From JAZNLR01 sp045579195 (GTDB taxonomy: Bacteria; Bacillota; Clostridia; Christensenellales; CAMQZB01): a stretch of 24,074 bases of DNA. Of the stretch, positions 7,351 to 14,535 are shown piece after piece. The stretch spans positions 1 through 24,074 of the forward strand of contig JAZNLR010000125.1 of the NCBI GenBank assembly GCA_045579195.1, written 5' to 3'. Made by a program: the position numbers and the translations under genes. A model generated the notes under the pieces. It worked only from the letters and a program-made list of their open reading frames with translations. It was not told where the DNA came from and made no database searches. The stretch's first letter is position 1. Each line of letters opens with the position of its first letter.

Positions 7351-8183
7351 AATTCCTCAATCAGTTGGTCTGTGGAAAGCGTTTCTTTCGGGATGGCAAT
7401 CCCCTCTCTTCTCAAGAGCTCAGCAATTACAGCGGCACGCGGAAGACGTAAGCCCGCCTCGATCAGCTTCCTGCCCTGCAAGAACACTTCCTGCGGTGTT
7501 CCATCAATGGAGATCTTCCCCTCATTGAGAACGATGACGCGGTCACTTTCCAACACTTCGTCCATAAAATGCGTGATATGAATCACGGTGATCTTCTCTT
7601 CTTTGTTAAGACGCTTAACAACCTCCATCACCTCTTGCCGTCCGCGGGGATCCAGCATTGCGGTTGCCTCGTCCAAAACGAGGATGCGAGGTTTGATTGC
7701 AAGCGTTCCTGCAATGGCAATGCGCTGTTTCTGCCCACCCGAAAGGCGGAAGGGTGTTCCCTTTCGATGCTCTTGCATACCAACAGCGGACAGCGCCCAT
7801 TCGACGCGCTCGAGAATTTCCTCTCTCGGAAGCCCAACGTTTTCAGGACCGAACGCAACGTCGTCTTCCACAACGGTCGCAATCATCTGATTGTCAGGGT
7901 TTTGGAAGACCATCCCGACGTTCTTGCGAATTTCAAAAAGCTGCTTTTTCTCCTTCGTGGACAACCCAAAAATACGGACCTCTCCCGATTCGGGCAAAAT
8001 GAGTCCGTTCAGTAACTTTGCGAGCGTGGATTTTCCGCTTCCGTTGTGTCCGACGAGGCAGACAAACTGGCCTTCCTCCACAGAAAACGACACATCGGAA
8101 AGCGCACGCTGTTTGCGAATGCTGCCGTCCTCGGCGCTTTCGCTATATCGGTACGTTAAGTTTTCAATCTCAATTGCTTTCAT
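7326..8183 (-). CDS. ecfA1: ECF transporter ATPase EcfA1
   Basis: 285 residues from the chosen start. It is the first ATPase of the ECF module: Walker A GHNGSGKST, Q-loop FQNPDNQMIATVVEDDVAFG, signature LSGGQKQRIAIAG, Walker B ILVLDEATAMLDP and the switch histidine in ITHFMDE. The Q-loop text and ATAMLDP are typical EcfA1 features. The frame extends upstream to a TTG at 8228, but that lies at the predicted transcription start and would run through a hairpin, so ATG 8183 (MKAIEIENLTYRY) is used; its ribosome binding site, GGAA, is weak. It leads a four-gene operon with ecfA2, ecfT and truA. Confidence 0.95.
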   Translation of the reverse strand: MKAIEIENLTYRYSESAEDGSIRKQRALSDVSFSVEEGQFVCLVGHNGSGKSTLAKLLNGLILPESGEVRIFGLSTKEKKQLFEIRKNVGMVFQNPDNQMIATVVEDDVAFGPENVGLPREEILERVEWALSAVGMQEHRKGTPFRLSGGQKQRIAIAGTLAIKPRILVLDEATAMLDPRGRQEVMEVVKRLNKEEKITVIHITHFMDEVLESDRVIVLNEGKISIDGTPQEVFLQGRKLIEAGLRLPRAAVIAELLRREGIAIPKETLSTDQLIEELCRLLQKN

Positions 8184-8205
8184 AAGTTCCAACACATTCG
8201 AATTC

Positions 8206-8226
8206 GAAAAGTGCTCTCCACTTTTC
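8206..8226 (-). promoter_or_regulatory. 5'-terminal stem-loop of the ecf-truA transcript
   Basis: Eight-base perfect inverted repeat GAAAAGTG/CACTTTTC around a five-base loop. It lies just after the predicted transcription start (about 8228) of the operon on the minus strand. It may protect the 5' end of the mRNA or be a binding site; this is inference. A 12-base palindrome TTCGAATTCGAA overlaps its downstream side at 8197-8208. Confidence 0.5.
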
Positions 8227-8234
8227 AATGTTCT

Positions 8235-8263
8235 AGTATATCACAAAAAAGCGGCCGTGTAAA
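8235..8263 (-). promoter_or_regulatory. Sigma-A promoter for ecfA1-ecfA2-ecfT-truA
   Basis: On the minus strand, -35 TTTACA (8263-8258), a 17-base spacer and -10 TATACT (8240-8235). It fires divergently from the nifJ promoter about 170 bases away. Confidence 0.8.
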
Positions 8264-8430
8264 CAAAGCGAACCGCAAAAGCAGAAGTTTTTTCGTCTTC
8301 ACAAAAGATTCAAAAAGAGGTAAACACCGCATTTTTAACAATTCATCCAAAAAAGCCTCTCTCTTTCCCCTTTCCCGCCAAAAGATTGTCGTTTTTTTGT
8401 CAAATCTTCCTTCCTTGCAAGCGGTTTTAT
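8264..8430. other. Central part of the ecfA1/nifJ divergent intergenic region
   Basis: The whole gap between the two start codons is 362 bases. Its flanks hold the two promoters and leader hairpins. In this middle stretch nothing convincing was seen: it is AT-rich, with A- and T-runs and no credible gene or clear operator palindrome. Confidence 0.6.
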
Positions 8431-8459
8431 TTGACTATTTCTTTGAAAGACTTTATAAT
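8431..8459 (+). promoter_or_regulatory. Sigma-A promoter for nifJ
   Basis: -35 TTGACT (8431-8436), a 17-base spacer and a perfect -10 TATAAT (8454-8459). The predicted start near 8466 leaves a leader of about 80 bases before the ATG at 8546. Confidence 0.88.
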
Positions 8460-8477
8460 AAGGAAAGAGCGAAACTT

Positions 8478-8499
8478 GCGCGCACGTCTTTTCGCGCGC
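8478..8499 (+). promoter_or_regulatory. GC-only hairpin in the nifJ leader
   Basis: GCGCGC (8478-8483) and GCGCGC (8494-8499) can pair around a ten-base loop, followed by CGTTTTCTC. It stands out in an AT-rich leader. It may stabilise the mRNA or act as a weak attenuator; the U-run is too interrupted to call it a terminator. Confidence 0.4.
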
Positions 8500-8545
8500 C
8501 GTTTTCTCAAATTTTGGATAATATTAATTTGGAGGAATACATTCA

Positions 8546-11500
8546 ATGAGCAAGAAAATGACCATTGACGGTAACACCGCTGCGAGCCACGTTGCATATG
8601 CGTTCTCGGAAGTTGCGGCGATTTACCCGATTACCCCCTCTTCTCCGATGGCCGAGGTTGCTGACGAGTGGTCTGCTGCAGGCAGAACCAACATGTTCGG
8701 ACAGACCTTGAAGCTTGCAGAGATGCAGTCTGAGGCAGGCGCAGCAGGTGCCGTTCACGGTTCCTTGGTCGCTGGTGCGCTCACCACGACGTACACTGCC
8801 AGCCAGGGACTTCTTTTGATGATCCCGAATATGTACAAGATCTCCGGCGAATTGATGCCCTGCGTCTTCCACGTTTCCGCACGTGCACTCGCAGCTCACT
8901 CCCTGAACATCTTCGGTGTCCACGCAGACGTTATGGCTTGCCGCCAGACCGGTTTTGCAATGATCGCAGGCGGATCCGTTCAGGAAGTTATGGATCTTGG
9001 TTTGGTTGCACACCTCTCCACGCTCCGTTCCCGCGTTCCGTTCATCAACTTCTTCGATGGTTTCAGAACTTCGCACGAAGTTTCCAAGATCGACGTCATC
9101 GACTATGAAGAGATGAAGGCTATCTTCGACAAGAAGGGTCTTGAAAAGGACGTTGCTGAATTCAAGGCAAACGCTCTTAACCCTGAACATCCGATCCAGA
9201 AGGGTACCGCACAGAACAGCGATACGTACTTCCAGAACAGAGAGACTGCAAACCGTTATTACGAGGCTACCCCCGCAATCGTTCAGGAAATGATGGACGA
9301 GGTTTCCGCGCTTACCGGAAGAAACTATCACCTGTTTGACTACGTTGGCGCTCCCGATGCTGAAGAAGTGATCGTTATCATGGGCTCCGGCGCAGAGACC
9401 GTCGAAGAGAGCATCAATAAGCTCAATGCTGCAGGCAAGAAGTACGGCTTGATCAAAGTTAGACTCTATCGCCCGTTCGTTTCCGATGCATTTGTTGCTG
9501 CAATTCCGAAGACCTGTAAGAAGATGGCTGTCCTTGACAGAACCAAAGAGCCCGGATCGCTCGGCGAACCGCTCTACCTCGACGTCTGCACCGCACTCCT
9601 CGAGAAGGGCCTTAAGGACATCACCGTTGTCGGCGGAAGATACGGACTTGGCTCCAAAGAGTTCAACCCCTCCATGGTTCTCGCAGTTTACAAGAACCTT
9701 GAATCCGAGCAGCCGAAGAACCACTTCACGATCGGTATTTACGACGACCTTACCAACACTTCTTTGGACTTCTCCGAGAAGTATGACGCGGCTCCTGCAG
9801 GATCCACCTCCTGTAAGTTCTACGGCCTCGGCTCTGACGGAACGGTTGGCGCAAACAAGAACTCCATCAAGATCATCGGTGACCACACCGATATGTACGC
9901 TCAGGCATACTTCTTCTATGACAGTAAGAAGTCCGGCGGTATCACCGTTTCCCACTTGAGATTCGGAAAGACCCCCATCCAGTCTGAGTACCTCATCGAC
10001 GCTGCAGACTTCATCGCTTGCCACAACCCGTCGTACGTCACCCGTTACGATATGGTCAGCGACTTGAAGGAAGGCGGCTCCTTCCTCCTCAACGCTCCTT
10101 GGACCACCGTTGAAGAGCTCAACGCTAATTTGCCTGCAAAGGTTAAGAACTTGCTCGCTGCAAAGAAGGCAAACCTCTATGTGATCGACGCTATCTCGAT
10201 TGCTGCAAAGCTCGGCCTCCGTGGCAGAACCAACACCATTTTGCAGTCCGCATTCTTCCTCATCAACGATCAGATCATGCCGTATGCTGACGCCGTTGAT
10301 TACATGAAGAAGATGGCTTATAAGTCCTTTGCAAGAAAGGGTGATGCAATCGTTCAGATGAACTACAATGCAATCGACTCCGCAAAGGAAAACCTCGTCA
10401 AGATCGAGATCCCTGCCGACTGGGCAACCACCACCGAAGGTGCAAGCATGGTCAAGCTTGCTGACAACGATTACTTCAAGAACGTCGTTGCGCCGATCCT
10501 CGCTCTCGAAGGCGACAAGCTTCCCTCCTCCGCGTTCAACGCAGACGGCTCCGTTCCCACCGGAACGACCAAGTTTGAGAAGCGCGGTGTTGCAGTTCTC
10601 GTTCCCGAATGGAACATTGACAAGTGTATCCAGTGTAACCAGTGCGCATTCGTTTGCCCGCACGCGACCATCCGTCCTTACCTCGTTGCAGAGGGAACGG
10701 AAGTTCCTGAGACCTTCGCAACGAAGCCGGCTCTCCAGGCAAAGGGTTACACGTTCCGCATGCAGGTTTCCCCGCTTGACTGTATGGGATGCGGCGTCTG
10801 CGCTGACATCTGCCCGGTCAACGTCAAGGCAAACGCTGATGCTGTTAAGGCTGGCGAAAAGGCTGCGAAGCCCGAAGCTAAGGCCCTCAACATGATTCCG
10901 CTTGAGAAGATGCTCAAGGAAGCTTCCAACTGGGAATTCGCTCAGGAATTGCCTGACGTTCCTGCTGAAGTAACCGAAAAGATGGCTGACGTTAAGAAGT
11001 CTCAGTTCACCCAGCCGCTCTTCGAGTTCTCCGGCGCATGCGCAGGCTGCGGAGAGACGCCGTACGTTAAAGTCCTCACGCAGTTGTTCGGTGACAGAAT
11101 GATCATCGCAAACGCAACCGGATGTTCCTCCATCTACGGCGGATCTTCCCCGACCTGCCCGTATACGACCAACAAGGCCGGCCACGGTCCTGCTTGGGCA
11201 AACTCCCTCTTCGAGGACAACGCTGAGTTCGGATTCGGAATGAACCTTGCTTACAAGGCTCGCCGCGATGCGCTCAAGGCTAAGGTTGAAAAGCTCGCTG
11301 AGATGTGGAATGAGTGCCCGGATTGCAAGGCAATTCTCACCGATTGGATCGACAACATGGACGACGCTGAAGGCTCCAAGAAAGCTTCCGCGAAGCTCGT
11401 TGCTGACCTCGAGAACTGCAAGGCTGAATGCGAAGGCGAAGAGCTTGCTCTCGTCAACGAAATCCTCGATGCAAAGGATTGCCTCGTCAAGAAGTCCTTC

Positions 11501-12133
11501 TGGATCATCGGTGGTGACGGCTGGGCATACGACATCGGTTACGGCGGACTCGATCACGTTCTCGCAAGCGGTGAAGACGTGAACATCCTCGTTCTCGACA
11601 CCGAAGTTTACTCCAACACCGGTGGACAGGCTTCTAAGGCTACCCCGATCGGTGCTGTTGCGAAGTTCGCAGCTTCCGGTAAGCGCGTTAAGAAGAAAGA
11701 CCTCGGCATGATCGCCGCTTCTTACGGATACGTTTACGTTGCACAGTGTGCAATGGGATCCGACAAGAACCAGCTCGTCAAGGCTTTGAAAGAGGCTGAG
11801 GCTTACCACGGTCCTTCCATCATCATCTGCTATGCTCCGTGCATCAACCACGGAATCAACATGACGAAGTCTCAGGCTGAAGAGAAGTCGGCTGTTGACT
11901 GCGGATACTGGCACTTGTACCGTTACAACCCGATGCTCGCAGAGAAGGGTGAGAATCCGTTCACGCTCGACTCCAAAGATCCCACGGGTGATTACCAGGC
12001 GTTCATCCTCGGCGAAACGCGTTATGCTTCCTTGAAGAAGACGCAGCCTGAGGTTGCTGAAGAACTCTTCAAGAGAACCGAAGAATCCTCCAAGCAGAGA
12101 CTCGAAGGTTACAAGAAGATGGCTGGAAAGTAA
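8546..12133 (+). CDS. nifJ: Pyruvate:ferredoxin (flavodoxin) oxidoreductase
   Basis: 1195 residues, the full length of single-chain PFOR. In the cytosol it converts pyruvate and CoA to acetyl-CoA and CO2, reducing ferredoxin. The N-terminal domain has YPITPSSPMAE (Thr30 region, pyruvate binding) and HVSARALAAHSLNIFG. A two-cluster ferredoxin domain has Cys at 694/697/700/704 and 746/749/752/756. The proximal cluster uses the CAGCGETP pair (832, 835) and Cys1099. The thiamine diphosphate site includes GDGWAYDIGYGGLDHVLASG and DTEVYSNTGGQ at about 990-1035. GGAGG stands 10 bases before the ATG. The gene uses no TTA, CTA or TCA codon at all, a sign of strong codon selection and high expression. 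It is monocistronic, with its own promoter and terminator. Confidence 0.98.
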   Translation: MSKKMTIDGNTAASHVAYAFSEVAAIYPITPSSPMAEVADEWSAAGRTNMFGQTLKLAEMQSEAGAAGAVHGSLVAGALTTTYTASQGLLLMIPNMYKISGELMPCVFHVSARALAAHSLNIFGVHADVMACRQTGFAMIAGGSVQEVMDLGLVAHLSTLRSRVPFINFFDGFRTSHEVSKIDVIDYEEMKAIFDKKGLEKDVAEFKANALNPEHPIQKGTAQNSDTYFQNRETANRYYEATPAIVQEMMDEVSALTGRNYHLFDYVGAPDAEEVIVIMGSGAETVEESINKLNAAGKKYGLIKVRLYRPFVSDAFVAAIPKTCKKMAVLDRTKEPGSLGEPLYLDVCTALLEKGLKDITVVGGRYGLGSKEFNPSMVLAVYKNLESEQPKNHFTIGIYDDLTNTSLDFSEKYDAAPAGSTSCKFYGLGSDGTVGANKNSIKIIGDHTDMYAQAYFFYDSKKSGGITVSHLRFGKTPIQSEYLIDAADFIACHNPSYVTRYDMVSDLKEGGSFLLNAPWTTVEELNANLPAKVKNLLAAKKANLYVIDAISIAAKLGLRGRTNTILQSAFFLINDQIMPYADAVDYMKKMAYKSFARKGDAIVQMNYNAIDSAKENLVKIEIPADWATTTEGASMVKLADNDYFKNVVAPILALEGDKLPSSAFNADGSVPTGTTKFEKRGVAVLVPEWNIDKCIQCNQCAFVCPHATIRPYLVAEGTEVPETFATKPALQAKGYTFRMQVSPLDCMGCGVCADICPVNVKANADAVKAGEKAAKPEAKALNMIPLEKMLKEASNWEFAQELPDVPAEVTEKMADVKKSQFTQPLFEFSGACAGCGETPYVKVLTQLFGDRMIIANATGCSSIYGGSSPTCPYTTNKAGHGPAWANSLFEDNAEFGFGMNLAYKARRDALKAKVEKLAEMWNECPDCKAILTDWIDNMDDAEGSKKASAKLVADLENCKAECEGEELALVNEILDAKDCLVKKSFWIIGGDGWAYDIGYGGLDHVLASGEDVNILVLDTEVYSNTGGQASKATPIGAVAKFAASGKRVKKKDLGMIAASYGYVYVAQCAMGSDKNQLVKALKEAEAYHGPSIIICYAPCINHGINMTKSQAEEKSAVDCGYWHLYRYNPMLAEKGENPFTLDSKDPTGDYQAFILGETRYASLKKTQPEVAEELFKRTEESSKQRLEGYKKMAGK

Positions 12134-12153
12134 GATCTCCAAATGAAATTATA

Positions 12154-12189
12154 AAAAGAGGTGTTTCCCGTTTGGGAAGCACCTCTTTT
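12154..12189 (+). terminator. Intrinsic terminator of nifJ
   Basis: Sixteen-base arms AAAAGAGGTGTTTCCC and GGGAAGCACCTCTTTT with one T/G wobble and a GTTT loop, followed by CTTTCC. It lies about 20 bases after the nifJ stop. Confidence 0.92.
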
Positions 12190-12200
12190 CTTTCCATCAA

Positions 12201-12229
12201 AAAAGCCGTCACGTTTTGTGACGGCTTTT
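12201..12229. terminator. Terminator of the sdaA unit, probably bidirectional
   Basis: Twelve-base perfect arms AAAAGCCGTCAC/GTGACGGCTTTT around GTTTT. On the minus strand it follows the sdaA stop within 6 bases and ends in TTTTTTGATGG. It also backs up the nifJ terminator on the plus strand. Confidence 0.9.
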
Positions 12230-12234
12230 CTTAT

Positions 12235-13413
12235 TTACTGTTCCGGATAGAGCTTTGCAAGACCGCCTTCCGACGTCTCTCTATAACGTCCACACATATC
12301 GCGGCCGGTCTGCAACATCGTTTCCACAACGAGGTCAAACGAAACCTTTCTCGTGTCTGCCAAGATATCCGCAAGCAGGAACGCATTGATCGCACGCATC
12401 GCGGCAACGGCGTTTCGCTCGATGCACGGAATTTGCACAAGCCCGTGCACGGGGTCGCACGTCAATCCAAGATTATGCTCCATTGCGATTTCCGCGGCGT
12501 ACTCCACGGCATCCAAATCCTTGCCGAACAAGTCCGCAAGGGCCGCTGCCGCCATGGAACATGCGCTTCCGATTTCCGCTTGACATCCGCATTCCGCCCC
12601 GCTGATGGAGGCATTCTCCTTGATCAGATTTCCAATCAATCCACCCGATGCAAGCGCTCGCACAATGCGGTCGTCAGTGAAATTATAACGTTCTTGCATA
12701 TAGAGCAAAACTGCAGGAAGAACACCGCTCGCACCACATGTCGGCGCGGTTACAATGGTTTCCGCCGAAGCATTTTGTTCCCCGACCGCAAATGCGTACG
12801 CACAGACAAGACGTTGCTCGCGCGCCGCGGCATCTTCGCCATACCGACAGTTCTCATAAAGAAGCTTTGCCTTTCTCTCGACGCCCAATCCGCCGGGCAG
12901 CTGTCCGCTCGCCTTCGTTCCCTTGCGAATGGAGTCACGCATCTGGTTCCAGACCTCGTGGAGATATTCAAAGACCTCCTCTCCCTCTACTTTCGCAACG
13001 TAATCAAAAAGGCGAAATCCCTGTGCGCGGCAGACTTCCTTGATAGCGCTGAACTTCGTTTCAGGATAGATATCCTTTTCTTCGGACGGCCTTCCTTCCA
13101 CGCGAATCGCGCCGCCACCCACGCTGAAGACGCGCAACGTCTTTCCGTCTTCACCGATGAAGTCCATCGTGTTCGGATGCGGAACTTCACTCTTTCCGTC
13201 AAAGACAATTTCAGCAAACGGGATGACCGATCGGATGACTCGATCCGTTCCATGTCCCTTCCCTGTGAGTGCAAGCGAGCCATACAGGATGACCTTGCAA
13301 GCCTTTGCATCTGGGTTCTCTTTCAAAAAGAGCTGAGCCGCGTGTTCCGGGCCAATGGTATGCGAAGATGACGGGCCTCTCCCGATTCGATATAAATAGC
13401 GCAACGATTTCAT
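12235..13413 (-). CDS. sdaA: L-serine ammonia-lyase, iron-sulfur type, single chain
   Basis: 392 residues from ATG 13413, which has AGGGGA just upstream; a GTG at 13440 is the alternative. It deaminates L-serine to pyruvate and ammonia using a 4Fe-4S cluster instead of pyridoxal phosphate. The beta-like N-terminal part has RIGRGPSSSHTIGPEHAA, GTDR and FSVGGGAI. The alpha-like C-terminal part has TAPTCGASGVLPAVL, ALASGGLIGNLIKENASISGAE and HNLGLTCDPVHGLVQIPCI. Candidate cluster ligands are Cys275 or Cys277, Cys285 and Cys319. Both halves are fused, as in the one-component type. It follows the phospholipase-like gene by 41 bases with no terminator between, so the two are probably cotranscribed. 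Its product feeds PFOR and PFL, both encoded in this window. Confidence 0.95.
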   Translation of the reverse strand: MKSLRYLYRIGRGPSSSHTIGPEHAAQLFLKENPDAKACKVILYGSLALTGKGHGTDRVIRSVIPFAEIVFDGKSEVPHPNTMDFIGEDGKTLRVFSVGGGAIRVEGRPSEEKDIYPETKFSAIKEVCRAQGFRLFDYVAKVEGEEVFEYLHEVWNQMRDSIRKGTKASGQLPGGLGVERKAKLLYENCRYGEDAAAREQRLVCAYAFAVGEQNASAETIVTAPTCGASGVLPAVLLYMQERYNFTDDRIVRALASGGLIGNLIKENASISGAECGCQAEIGSACSMAAAALADLFGKDLDAVEYAAEIAMEHNLGLTCDPVHGLVQIPCIERNAVAAMRAINAFLLADILADTRKVSFDLVVETMLQTGRDMCGRYRETSEGGLAKLYPEQ

Positions 13414-13454
13414 ATTTCCCCTCTTACGCCCACCGGGCACAAAGAAACTTTCTT

Positions 13455-14363
13455 TTATAAGCCGTACTCGAACGTTCCGACAAACTGCGGATCGATAATT
13501 TCTCCTTCTTCCAACGCCTGCATATGTGCGGCAATAAACTCGCCGCCCGTCTTCATCGCGAGGTCAAACAACTCGGAATACGATTCATTATGTTCCAAGC
13601 CATCTCCCTTGTGAAGCCAGGGCTCTTTTTCAAGATTGAGGTACGCAGGCACGTCTTTATTTGACTTAAAGTGTCCACTGATGAAGTACGGACAGCCTAA
13701 AAATGCCTCCAAAACCTTACTCAACGCACGAATGAAACGGTTTCCACGATAAAACAGAGCATTGAAGCGCACCGTGCTCTTCATGCTTTCCACCAAAACA
13801 CCGTCGTCAAAGACAAAGCGGAAAAGATCGCGCGTAACACTCTGCCACATGCGTTCAATAACAGCAAACTTCTCCGAATCAATGGTGTAAAACTTTTTGA
13901 TTTTGAAGTCCGTGATCTTTTCGATGAAGGAATTGGCATAAAGCGCATCATCCAATCTACCCTCAACGTCAATGTGGATTCCACTTTCCTTTTTACGCTC
14001 ATTCTCAAAGCGTTTTCGCGTCAGTGCGCCAACATACGGATGGCAATAAAAATCCAAGAAATAATGAAGCGTGAACCCGTAAAAATAAGAGAGCAACGCG
14101 CAGAGGTTTTCGTCCTCTAGATTCTTCTCGATGAAGCTTTGCATTAAGATAAACAAGCGGTTGACATCACAGCTGTGTAAGCGATGTCCGATCCCGACAA
14201 CAATGCTACCCTTTGCGAGCGGTTTATGATAAAAGAAAACATCCGGACCCTGTAAGCCCCAGAAAAATGCGCTGGGCTCTGCGGTGAGAATCTCCTTGAG
14301 TTCGGGCGCAGCCTGACGCATACACTTATTTCCAAACAGCATATGAGACGTAAAATCTGGCAT
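13455..14363 (-). CDS. Zinc-dependent phospholipase C-like protein, no signal peptide
   Basis: 302 residues. The pattern matches the zinc-dependent phospholipase C / S1-P1-like fold: PDFTSH (His7), GLQGPDVFFYH (Asp41), GIGHRLH (His60, His63), GFTLHYFLDFYCHPYVG (His100, Asp104, His108) and HIDVEGRLD (His130, Glu134). These are the spaced His/Asp/Glu ligands expected for a zinc cluster. Secreted family members start with a signal peptide and a mature N-terminal Trp; here MPDFTSH begins the fold directly, so the protein is probably cytosolic and its natural substrate is open. ATG follows GGAGAA by about 10 bases and a clear promoter. It is first gene of a likely unit with sdaA. The enzyme activity is inferred from family only. 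Confidence 0.75.
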   Translation of the reverse strand: MPDFTSHMLFGNKCMRQAAPELKEILTAEPSAFFWGLQGPDVFFYHKPLAKGSIVVGIGHRLHSCDVNRLFILMQSFIEKNLEDENLCALLSYFYGFTLHYFLDFYCHPYVGALTRKRFENERKKESGIHIDVEGRLDDALYANSFIEKITDFKIKKFYTIDSEKFAVIERMWQSVTRDLFRFVFDDGVLVESMKSTVRFNALFYRGNRFIRALSKVLEAFLGCPYFISGHFKSNKDVPAYLNLEKEPWLHKGDGLEHNESYSELFDLAMKTGGEFIAAHMQALEEGEIIDPQFVGTFEYGL

Positions 14364-14436
14364 TGTTCGTTGTTCTCCTTTTTTCTATTCCGAAAAAGTT
14401 ATAAGCATTTTTTCGGCCTCTTTTGAATTCGAATCC

Positions 14437-14465
14437 ATTATAGCACTTTCTAACACTGAAAACAA
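14437..14465 (-). promoter_or_regulatory. Promoter for the phospholipase-like gene and sdaA
   Basis: On the minus strand, -35 TTGTTT (14465-14460), a 17-base spacer and a perfect -10 TATAAT (14442-14437). The sequence ATTCGAATTC follows directly downstream of the -10 and resembles the palindrome in the ecfA1 leader. Confidence 0.7.
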
Positions 14466-14508
14466 GCCATTTTTTGAAGAGAAAGCGGAAATTTGAAGAG
14501 AATAAAAC

Positions 14509-14527
14509 GCCTGCCGAAAGGGCAGGC
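14509..14527 (-). terminator. Intrinsic terminator of mscL-ABC-F unit
   Basis: Seven-base GC-rich arms GCCTGCC/GGCAGGC around a five-base loop; on the minus strand it is followed by GTTTTATTC. It begins 9 bases after the ABC-F stop codon. Confidence 0.85.
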
Positions 14528-14535
14528 ATTTTTCC

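Noticed and set aside
8184..8228. Longer ecfA1 start at TTG 8228
   Set aside because: The codon coincides with the predicted transcription start and the extension runs through a hairpin; homologues begin near the ATG at 8183.
8211..8549. 112-codon plus-strand frame in the ecfA1/nifJ gap
   Set aside because: It spans both promoters and leader hairpins, ends inside nifJ and has no ribosome binding site or family features.
8543..12142. 1199-codon open frame on the minus strand opposite nifJ
   Set aside because: It is in register with nifJ and exists because that gene avoids TTA, CTA and TCA codons. The translation is a low-complexity Val/Leu/Ser/Arg text with no family resemblance, and there is no credible ribosome binding site.
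12172..13371. 399-codon plus-strand frame opposite sdaA
   Set aside because: It is a shadow of sdaA, beginning within the nifJ terminator and crossing the sdaA terminator, with no domain.
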